Part shown: positions 1 through 5,241 of the stretch, one piece after another
Position numbering within the stretch: the stretch's first letter is position 1
Layout of the letters: the number at the start of each line of letters is the position of its first letter
Origin: Accumulibacter sp.
GTDB lineage: Bacteria; Pseudomonadota; Gammaproteobacteria; Burkholderiales; Rhodocyclaceae
Direction of reading: 5' to 3'
Assembly (NCBI GenBank): GCA_003538495.1
Contig: DPSD01000076.1
Span: 1-5,241, forward strand
Length of the DNA: 5,241 bases
The notes under the pieces: model-generated
What the model saw: the letters and a program-made list of their open reading frames with translations, nothing else
Databases searched by the model: none
Told to the model about the DNA's origin: nothing
Program-made: the position numbers and the translations under genes

Positions 1-54
1 TGTTTGTAGCCGATCGCAGGGCGGGCGCCGACCAGGCCGCTCGCGTCTTGCTCC

Positions 55-60
55 GAGGAG
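55..60 (+). promoter_or_regulatory. Ribosome binding site of gltJ
   Basis: GAGGAG lies 8 bases before the ATG at 69. It decides the start. An in-frame TTG at 48 would add seven residues, but this Shine-Dalgarno motif would then fall inside the coding region. The ATG start gives the N-terminus [12 protein letters not shown], which resembles the start of E. coli GltJ. Confidence 0.8.
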
Positions 61-68
61 AAGCACCG

Positions 69-806
69 ATGGCTTACAACTGGAACTGGGGCGTTTTTCT
101 GCAGCCGACGGCGACCGGCGACGACACCTACCTCGGCTGGATGTTTTACGGCTTCAAGATGACCATCACCTTGTCGCTGTCTGCCTGGCTGATCGCGCTG
201 GCGATTGGTGCGGTGGTCGGCGTCTTGCGGACGGTTCCGAACAGGTGGTTGTCGGGTTTCGCGACGGCCTACGTCGAGGTCTTTCGCAATATCCCGCTGC
301 TGGTGCAGCTGTTCCTCTGGTATTTCGTGATGCCCGAGTTGCTGCCCGTCGCTTGGGGTGATGCCTTGAAGCAGACCAACCCGATCGTCCAGCAGTTTCT
401 TGCGTCGATGGTCTGTCTGGCTCTGTTTACCAGTGCGCGGGTCGCCGAACAGGTCCGCTCGGGGATCAACTCGCTGCCGCCGGGACAGAAGAACGCCGGT
501 CTGGCGATGGGCTTCACCTTGCCGCAAACCTACCGCTTCGTTCTGCTGCCGATGGCAGTCCGCCTGATCGTGCCGCCGCTGACGTCCGAATTCCTCAATA
601 TTTTCAAGAACTCGGCGGTCTGTTCGACGATCGGCTTGCTGGAGCTGGCGGCCGAGGGCCGGCAACTGGTGGATTACACGGCGCAGCCTTATGAATCGTT
701 CATCGCGGTGACCCTCGCCTACCTGCTGATCAACGTGGTGGTCATGTTCGGGATGCGCTGGGTCGAAGCGCACGTCCGCGTTCCCGGTTACATCGGAGGC
801 AAGTGA
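69..806 (+). CDS. gltJ: Glutamate/aspartate ABC transporter permease GltJ
   Basis: This is one of two inner-membrane permease subunits of a polar amino acid (PAAT/HAAT family) ABC importer. With GltK it forms the channel through which glutamate and aspartate, delivered by a periplasmic binding protein, are moved by ATP hydrolysis. The product has 245 residues, close to E. coli GltJ (about 246). Hydrophobic segments are visible near residues 31-53, 71-92, 109-126, 155-175 and 211-230. The cytoplasmic EAA loop, which contacts the ATPase, spans about 127-151 ([14 protein letters not shown], then AGLAMG). The family motif FRNIPLLVQ is at 72-80, and the C-terminus [10 protein letters not shown] is GltJ-like. 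The ATG is chosen over an upstream TTG because of the Shine-Dalgarno position and the conserved N-terminus. The stop is one base before gltK, implying cotranscription and probable translational coupling. Substrate specificity is inferred from overall resemblance. A related polar amino acid substrate cannot be excluded. Confidence 0.93.
   Translation: MAYNWNWGVFLQPTATGDDTYLGWMFYGFKMTITLSLSAWLIALAIGAVVGVLRTVPNRWLSGFATAYVEVFRNIPLLVQLFLWYFVMPELLPVAWGDALKQTNPIVQQFLASMVCLALFTSARVAEQVRSGINSLPPGQKNAGLAMGFTLPQTYRFVLLPMAVRLIVPPLTSEFLNIFKNSAVCSTIGLLELAAEGRQLVDYTAQPYESFIAVTLAYLLINVVVMFGMRWVEAHVRVPGYIGGK
795..799 (+). promoter_or_regulatory. Ribosome binding site of gltK inside the gltJ 3' end
   Basis: GGAGG lies 8 bases before the gltK ATG at 808. 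It sits within the last codons of gltJ, so ribosomes finishing gltJ (stop at 804-806) end next to the next start. This arrangement is typical of translational coupling. Confidence 0.75.
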
Positions 807-807
807 G

Positions 808-1488
808 ATGCATGAATTCGACTGGTCTTCGATTCCCGGTGCGCTGCCGTTTCTCTGGGACGGCATGGTGATTTCCTTGCAGATCACGGCGACCGCCGTT
901 CTCGTCGGGATCGTCTGGGGTACGCTGCTGGCGCTGATGCGGCTGTCGTCGATAACGCCGCTGTCGTGGCTCGCCGCTGCCTACGTGAACCTCTTTCGGG
1001 CGGTGCCACTGGTGATGGTCCTGCTGTGGTTCTTTCTGATCGTGCCGAGCCTGCTGGAGAGTCTTCTCGGTTTGCCGCGCGGATCCGACGTTCGTCTGGC
1101 CTCGGCGATCACCGGCTTCGCGCTGTTCGAGGCGGCGTACTATTCGGAGATCATCCGCGCGGGTATCCAGTCGGTTCCGAAGGGCCAGATGGCGGCGGCC
1201 AGCGCACTCGGCATGACCTACGGCCAGTCGATGCGCCTGGTAGTCCTGCCGCAAGCCTTCCGGAACATGGTGCCCTTGCTGCTGACGCAGGGGATCATCC
1301 TGTTTCAGGATACCTCGCTGGTCTATGTTTCGGCGCTGGCCGACTTCTTCGGTGCCGCCTACAAGGTTGGCGATCGCGACGGGCGGCTGGTCGAGTTGCT
1401 GCTCTTTGCCGGCGCGGTTTATTTCGTGATCTGCTTTACCGCGTCGCGAATCGTTCGCCACTACCAGAACAAGCTCAAGGTGGCCTGA
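808..1488 (+). CDS. gltK: Glutamate/aspartate ABC transporter permease GltK
   Basis: This is the second inner-membrane permease subunit of the glutamate/aspartate importer and pairs with GltJ to form the transport channel. The product has 226 residues, close to E. coli GltK (about 224). It begins [19 protein letters not shown], very like the GltK N-terminus. Hydrophobic segments lie near residues 21-44, 64-84, 97-112, 145-165 and 195-217. The EAA loop spans about 113-137 ([15 protein letters not shown], then AASALGM), with the following [12 protein letters not shown] at 145-156. The motif FQDTSLVYV at 166-174 and the ERDG-like GDRDG at 188-192 are also GltK features. The gene follows gltJ by one base and precedes the ATPase gene by 34 bases. 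Both permeases are complete, with no frameshift or missing motif, so the channel should be functional. Confidence 0.94.
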   Translation: MHEFDWSSIPGALPFLWDGMVISLQITATAVLVGIVWGTLLALMRLSSITPLSWLAAAYVNLFRAVPLVMVLLWFFLIVPSLLESLLGLPRGSDVRLASAITGFALFEAAYYSEIIRAGIQSVPKGQMAAASALGMTYGQSMRLVVLPQAFRNMVPLLLTQGIILFQDTSLVYVSALADFFGAAYKVGDRDGRLVELLLFAGAVYFVICFTASRIVRHYQNKLKVA

Positions 1489-1510
1489 GGCCGCTTGCGG
1501 TAATGACTTG

Positions 1511-1515
1511 AGGAG
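1511..1515 (+). promoter_or_regulatory. Ribosome binding site of gltL
   Basis: AGGAG lies 7 bases before the ATG at 1523 and supports that start. The in-frame TTG at 1508 would put this motif inside the coding region. The next in-frame ATG, at 1532, would be 16 bases away, which is too far. Confidence 0.75.
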
Positions 1516-1522
1516 ATTTTCG

Positions 1523-2251
1523 ATGATTTCGATGAACAAGGTCAGCAAGCATTACGGTTCCTTCCAGGTGCTCGCCGATTGCACCACGCAGGTCCAGAAA
1601 GGCGAAGTGATCGTCGTTTGCGGTCCATCGGGTTCGGGAAAATCGACGCTGATCAAGTGCGTCAACGGCCTCGAGCCCTTTCAGAGTGGCGAAATCATCG
1701 TCAATGGCGTTTCCGTCGGCGATCCGAAGACCAATCTTTCGAAGCTTCGTTCGACGGTCGGCATGGTCTTCCAGAACTTTGAACTGTTCCCGCACATGAG
1801 CATCATCGACAACTTGACTATTGCCCAACTCAAGGTGCTAGGGCGCAACCAGGAAGAGTCTCGCGCCAAGGGAGCCAAGTTGCTCGAACGCGTTGGTCTG
1901 AGCGAACAGGCCGGCAAGTACCCGGGGCAACTTTCCGGCGGACAGCAGCAGCGGGTGGCGATCGCCAGAGCGCTGGCCATGGACCCGATCTGCATGCTCT
2001 TCGACGAGCCGACCTCGGCGCTCGATCCGGAGATGGTCAACGAAGTGCTCGACGTGATGACCGAACTGGCGAAGGAGGGGATGACCATGATGTGCGTGAC
2101 GCACGAAATGGGCTTTGCGAAACGGGTCGCGACGCGCGTGATCTTCATGGACCAGGGCCGGATCGTCGAGGACGACAGCAAGGACGCCTTCTTCGAGGCG
2201 GCTCGTTCGGAGCGCGCACAACAGTTCCTGGCCAAGATCCTGCATCACTGA
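1523..2251 (+). CDS. gltL: Glutamate/aspartate ABC transporter ATP-binding protein GltL
   Basis: This is the cytoplasmic ATPase that works as a dimer on the GltJ/GltK channel, coupling ATP hydrolysis to uptake of glutamate and aspartate. The product has 242 residues, the usual length for the polar amino acid subfamily (E. coli GltL about 241), with no extra C-terminal regulatory domain. All nucleotide-binding motifs are intact: Walker A GPSGSGKST at 34-42, Q-loop glutamine 84 (MVFQNFELFP), ABC signature LSGGQ at 137-141, Walker B MLFDE at 158-162, D-loop SALD at 165-168 and switch histidine 194 (VTHEMGFA). The aromatic residue that stacks on adenine is likely Tyr11 (KHYGSFQVL). It is the third gene of the gltJKL run. 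The next gene, a glutamate dehydrogenase, begins 141 bases downstream. The ATPase family is certain. The glutamate assignment rests on close overall likeness to GltL and on the neighbouring permeases. Confidence 0.95.
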   Translation: MISMNKVSKHYGSFQVLADCTTQVQKGEVIVVCGPSGSGKSTLIKCVNGLEPFQSGEIIVNGVSVGDPKTNLSKLRSTVGMVFQNFELFPHMSIIDNLTIAQLKVLGRNQEESRAKGAKLLERVGLSEQAGKYPGQLSGGQQQRVAIARALAMDPICMLFDEPTSALDPEMVNEVLDVMTELAKEGMTMMCVTHEMGFAKRVATRVIFMDQGRIVEDDSKDAFFEAARSERAQQFLAKILHH

Positions 2252-2272
2252 ACGCTTCGTCACAAGTCGATC

Positions 2273-2317
2273 GGCCGCTGGCTGGCCCACCGGCGTTGCC
2301 GCCAGCGATCAGCGGCC
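2273..2317 (+). other. Interrupted GC-rich hairpin, possible terminator or attenuator
   Basis: GGCCGCTG (2273-2280) pairs perfectly with CAGCGGCC (2310-2317). Directly inside it GCTGGC (2281-2286) pairs with GCCAGC (2301-2306), leaving a 3-base bulge, GAT (2307-2309). The apical 14 bases can form a small extra stem (CGGC 2291-2294 with GCCG 2298-2301, as an alternative pairing). This makes about 14 base pairs, mostly GC. No run of T follows on the plus strand, so it is not a standard intrinsic terminator. It could protect the 3' end of the gltJKL message, weaken readthrough into gdhB, or be a dispersed repeat. The pairing is seen directly; the role is inference. Confidence 0.55.
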
Positions 2318-2380
2318 ACCACTGCGCCTGCACTGGTAAAGCTGCCCACCTGGCTTCACATCACACCAGGGATCCAGAAA

Positions 2381-2386
2381 GAGGAG
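2381..2386 (+). promoter_or_regulatory. Ribosome binding site of gdhB
   Basis: GAGGAG lies 6 bases before the ATG at 2393. An in-frame ATG two codons later, at 2399, would be 12 bases away, so the first ATG is preferred. The same motif is used before gltJ and gltL. Confidence 0.75.
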
Positions 2387-2392
2387 AGCTGC

Positions 2393-5241
2393 ATGGTCAT
2401 GCTTACAGAAACCACCCTTAACCTGCGCCGCAACCTGCGCGAGATCGCCGAGGAACAGAATCTGCCGGCGCGCGTAGACGAGTTCCTGGAGTGCTATTTC
2501 GGCGACGTCGAACTGAACGACGCGCTTGACGCCAGCCCGGAGGAGCTTCTTGGCGCGGCCGTCCAGCATTTCCGGCTGGGCGAGTCGCGACTGCCGCAAA
2601 AAGCCGCCATCGCTCTTTATACGCCGGACTTCGACCGTCACGGCTGGCACTCTCCGCACACCGTGATCGACATCGTTACCGACGACATGCCCTTCCTGGT
2701 CGATTCGATCACCATGCTCGTCTCGCGTCATGGCCTGGTCATTCACCGTCTGCTGCATCCGGTACTGAGTGCCGAGCGCAGCGCCGAAGGCGGCTTGCAG
2801 CGTACGCAGGCGCGTGGCGCCGCCGGCAGCCGTGCGGAATCTTGGATTCACCTGGAGATCGATCGTGTCGGCGATGCCGCGCTGCTGGCGCAGTTGCGTC
2901 AGGAAGTCGCGGGCGCTCTCGCAGATGTCCGCGCTGCGGTCGAAGATGTGTCGACCATGCATCAGCGCATGCGCGAGGCTTACGACGAGATGGTCGCCGC
3001 GAAGACCGCCGACAGTGACGAAGTGGCGGCGTACCTGCAGTGGATCGGCGTCAATAACTTCGTCTTTCTCGGTTACGCCGACTACCGCGTCGCTGCCGGC
3101 GAGAACGCCCTGGCGCGCGTTGCCGACAGTGGCCTGGGGATCCTGCGGCACGCCGACCACCCGGGCTTTGGCCGGTGCCTGGCTGGAATTCCGGGCGCCG
3201 TCGCCGAACTGGCGAGAGACCCGCTGCCGGTGATTCTGGTCAAGACCGACGCCCGATCGACCGTTCATCGCTCGGCCTACCTCGACTTCATTGGCGTCAA
3301 GCGCTACGACGGCACTGGCCAGCTGGTCGGCCTGCGGGCTTTGGTTGGCCTGTACACGGCGCACGTCTACCACGTTGCTGCGACCGACATACCGCTCCTG
3401 CGGCGCAAGATTGCCGCTGCCAGGGAAGCGATCGGCTTCGCCGCGCGCAGCCACCGCGACAAGACGCTGGTCAACGTCCTCGAGACCTATCCGCGCGATG
3501 AATTGATCGAGATCGGCGAAGACGATCTGGTGTCGATCATGCGCGGCATCGTTTCGGTGTACGAACGCGAGCAGGTACGCGTCTTCATGCGCAACGATGC
3601 CTGGGGACGCTACGTCTCGGCGATGGTCTATATGCCGCGCGACCATTTCGATACCAAGCTCCGCAAACGGATATCGGCGCTGCTGCACGAAACACTGGCT
3701 GCCGACCACGTCGAATTCTTCGTGATGCTCGGCGAGTCGCGGCTGGCTCGGCTCCATTTCATCGTCCACACGCCCGTTGGCACCAGTTATAGCTACGACG
3801 CCGATGCGATCGAAAGGCAGGTCGCGCGCATCGTTCGTGGCTGGGCCGACGAGCTAAAGCACAACCTGATCGGGCATTACGGCGAGGAGCGTGGCAACGT
3901 CCTGTTGCGTCGCTACGCGCCGGAGTTGCCGTTGTTCTATCAGGAGCGGGTTACCCCGGCGTCGGCGGTTTCCGATCTCGAGCGCCTCGAAGTCGCCGAG
4001 CACAGTGGTCGCGTCGAAGTCAAGCTGAGCGCGGCGCAAGGCGACGACGGCGCCCACCAGCACCTGAAACTGTTCCGCCGCGGCCGCCCTCGGCCGCTGT
4101 CGGCGATCCTGCCGATTCTCGAAAACCTCGGGTTGACGGTGCTTTCCGAGCAACCCTTCAACCTCCCCCAGAGCGACCTGCATATCGCCGATTTCGCTGT
4201 GCAGTTGCCGGATGCGGCGGCGCTGGACGACGATACCACCCGGCAGGCCTTCATCGAGCTGCTCGAAAGACTGCTGCGCGACGAGGCCGAGAATGACGGT
4301 TTCAACCGCCTGGTGTTGCTGGCCGGTCTCAACGGCCGGCAGATCAGCATCCTGCGTGCCTACCGGCGTTACCTGCGGCAGGCCGGGCTACCGTTCAGCC
4401 AGGTCTATATCGAGCAATGCCTGGCAAGTCATTTCCGGATTACCCGCGGACTGGTCGACCTGTTCGAAGCGCTGTTCTCGCCGGCGGCGGACGACGCGCG
4501 TGCGAAAGCGATTTCCGACGAACTGAGCGCGGCCTTGTTGCAGGTCAGCAATCCCAACGACGACCGCATCCTGGCCGCCTTGCAGACGGTCATTGAAGCG
4601 ACCCAGCGGACCAATGCCTATCAGTCGGCGATTGACGGCAAGAGCCGGGACTACCTGTCGTTCAAGCTGTCGTCGAGAGACATCCCGTTCCTGCCCGCAC
4701 CGGTGCCGCTGTACGAAATCTTCGTCTATAGCGAGCGTGTCGAAGGCGTGCACCTGCGCGGTGCGAAGGTCGCCCGCGGCGGCTTGCGCTGGTCCGACCG
4801 GATGGAAGACTTCCGCACCGAGGTGCTCGGTCTGGTCAAGGCACAGATGGTGAAGAATGCGGTGATCGTTCCGCTGGGCTCGAAGGGCGGTTTCGTCTGC
4901 AAGCGCTTGCCACCCGTCGCCGAGCGCGAAGCCTTCCAGGCCGAGGGCATTGCCTGCTATACGACCTTCATTCGCGGCCTGCTCGACCTCACCGACAATC
5001 TGGTCGATGGCCAGGTGGTGCCACCGCGCGGCGTCCGTCGTCGTGACGGCGACGACGCCTACCTGGTGGTCGCCGCCGACAAGGGAACCGCGACTTTCTC
5101 GGATATCGCCAACGGGATCGCCATCGATTATGGTTTCTGGCTCGGCGATGCCTTTGCCTCGGGTGGTTCGGTCGGTTACGACCACAAAAAGATGGGGATC
5201 ACCGCTCGCGGCGCCTGGGAGGCGGTCAAGCGGCACTTCCG
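2393..5241 (+). CDS. gdhB: NAD-dependent glutamate dehydrogenase, GDH-180 class (5' part, runs off window)
   Basis: This cytoplasmic enzyme oxidatively deaminates L-glutamate to 2-oxoglutarate and ammonium with reduction of NAD+. It is the catabolic, very large glutamate dehydrogenase (family length about 1600 residues; Pfam Bac_GDH). Only 949 codons are present, open to the right edge. The N-terminal region, which in this family holds ACT-like regulatory folds, shows HGWHSPHT from residue 83, PFLVDS at 100-105, NNFVFLGY near 221 and ETYPRDEL at 364-371. The catalytic domain begins near residue 750 (YLSFKL from 754). It carries RGGLRWSDR at 795-803, KAQMVKNA at 816-823, GSKGGFV at 829-835 and ADKGTATFSDIAN at 895-907. 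By motif analogy with hexameric GDHs, Lys821 should bind the substrate carboxylate, Lys831 be the catalytic lysine and Asp896 the catalytic aspartate. The Rossmann NAD-binding part and the C-terminal region lie beyond the window. Some relatives are allosterically controlled by amino acids; no residues visible here prove that. Its position after gltJKL fits glutamate catabolism. Confidence 0.95.
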   Translation, partial: MVMLTETTLNLRRNLREIAEEQNLPARVDEFLECYFGDVELNDALDASPEELLGAAVQHFRLGESRLPQKAAIALYTPDFDRHGWHSPHTVIDIVTDDMPFLVDSITMLVSRHGLVIHRLLHPVLSAERSAEGGLQRTQARGAAGSRAESWIHLEIDRVGDAALLAQLRQEVAGALADVRAAVEDVSTMHQRMREAYDEMVAAKTADSDEVAAYLQWIGVNNFVFLGYADYRVAAGENALARVADSGLGILRHADHPGFGRCLAGIPGAVAELARDPLPVILVKTDARSTVHRSAYLDFIGVKRYDGTGQLVGLRALVGLYTAHVYHVAATDIPLLRRKIAAAREAIGFAARSHRDKTLVNVLETYPRDELIEIGEDDLVSIMRGIVSVYEREQVRVFMRNDAWGRYVSAMVYMPRDHFDTKLRKRISALLHETLAADHVEFFVMLGESRLARLHFIVHTPVGTSYSYDADAIERQVARIVRGWADELKHNLIGHYGEERGNVLLRRYAPELPLFYQERVTPASAVSDLERLEVAEHSGRVEVKLSAAQGDDGAHQHLKLFRRGRPRPLSAILPILENLGLTVLSEQPFNLPQSDLHIADFAVQLPDAAALDDDTTRQAFIELLERLLRDEAENDGFNRLVLLAGLNGRQISILRAYRRYLRQAGLPFSQVYIEQCLASHFRITRGLVDLFEALFSPAADDARAKAISDELSAALLQVSNPNDDRILAALQTVIEATQRTNAYQSAIDGKSRDYLSFKLSSRDIPFLPAPVPLYEIFVYSERVEGVHLRGAKVARGGLRWSDRMEDFRTEVLGLVKAQMVKNAVIVPLGSKGGFVCKRLPPVAEREAFQAEGIACYTTFIRGLLDLTDNLVDGQVVPPRGVRRRDGDDAYLVVAADKGTATFSDIANGIAIDYGFWLGDAFASGGSVGYDHKKMGITARGAWEAVKRHF

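Larger units (their letters stand above)
2252..2392 (+). other. Intergenic region between gltL and gdhB
   Basis: These 141 bases carry no plausible coding region. The left half holds a strong interrupted hairpin and the right end holds the gdhB ribosome binding site. I could not find a convincing sigma-70 or sigma-54 promoter. A weak 5-bp inverted repeat (CCTGG 2349-2353 and CCAGG 2366-2370) lies between the two. Whether gdhB is read through from gltJKL or has its own promoter here cannot be decided from the sequence. Confidence 0.6.

Noticed and set aside
1..9. End of an upstream coding region at TAG 7-9
   Set aside because: Only two codons would be visible, so it cannot be supported as a feature.
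1482..1500. Short palindromes around the gltK stop (GGCC-TGA-GGCC and CCGC-TT-GCGG)
   Set aside because: These are only 4-bp arms with tiny loops, mutually exclusive, with no T-run. They are expected by chance in GC-rich DNA.
742..1548. Minus-strand open frame (268 codons) opposite gltK
   Set aside because: The product is extremely rich in Arg, Gln, His and Asp with no domain signs, and gltK on the plus strand is a clear full-length match to its family.
2284..2300. Possible sigma-54 promoter (TGGC followed by TTGC) before gdhB
   Set aside because: The gap between the GG and GC elements is about two bases longer than the strict sigma-54 spacing, and the site lies inside the hairpin stem and loop.
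2349..2370. Inverted repeat CCTGG/CCAGG before gdhB as an operator
   Set aside because: Five-base arms with a 12-base spacer are too weak to support an operator or hairpin without comparative data.
2309..3769. Long minus-strand open frame (486 codons) opposite the start of gdhB
   Set aside because: It lies opposite a strongly conserved plus-strand coding region. Its protein is rich in Arg, Gln, Val, Asp and His and matches no family I know. Such antisense frames are common opposite GC-rich genes.
4388..5236. Minus-strand open frame (282 codons) opposite the GDH catalytic domain
   Set aside because: It is a shadow of the gdhB codons, which carry clear catalytic motifs in the plus frame. No recognisable motif appears in the antisense protein.

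Overview
The window reads as ordinary chromosomal DNA from a high-GC Gram-negative proteobacterium. GltJKL-type glutamate transporter proteins, a 180-kDa-class NAD-glutamate dehydrogenase, GC-rich third codon positions and GAGGAG-type ribosome binding sites suggest a betaproteobacterium, possibly of the Rhodocyclales. That placement is an impression from sequence style and has not been tested by comparison. All supported genes lie on the plus strand and are tightly packed. I see no mobile element, CRISPR array, tRNA, rRNA or sign of recent transfer.

Region 1 (69-2251) holds three genes of a polar amino acid ABC importer. They are two inner-membrane permeases (gltJ, 69-806; gltK, 808-1488) and the ATPase (gltL, 1523-2251). 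The permease genes are one base apart, and the ATPase gene follows after 34 bases. All three proteins resemble the Escherichia coli GltJ, GltK and GltL proteins along their whole length, so glutamate/aspartate uptake is the likely role. The periplasmic binding protein gene (gltI) is not in the window. Only 68 bases precede gltJ, so gltI may lie just outside.

Region 2 (2252-2392) is a 141-base gap with a strong interrupted hairpin (2273-2317) that lacks a T-run, followed by a good ribosome binding site.

Region 3 (2393 to the right edge) is the first 949 codons of a very large NAD-dependent glutamate dehydrogenase of the GDH-180 (gdhB) family. It includes the N-terminal regulatory region and the start of the catalytic domain, with its substrate lysines and catalytic aspartate. 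The gene continues past the window.

Together the genes describe a glutamate catabolic module. The ABC transporter imports glutamate (and probably aspartate), and the dehydrogenase deaminates glutamate to 2-oxoglutarate and ammonium, feeding the TCA cycle and making NADH. Both halves are well-known families. The only less routine points are their adjacency and the hairpin between them. I found no convincing sign of a previously undescribed system.
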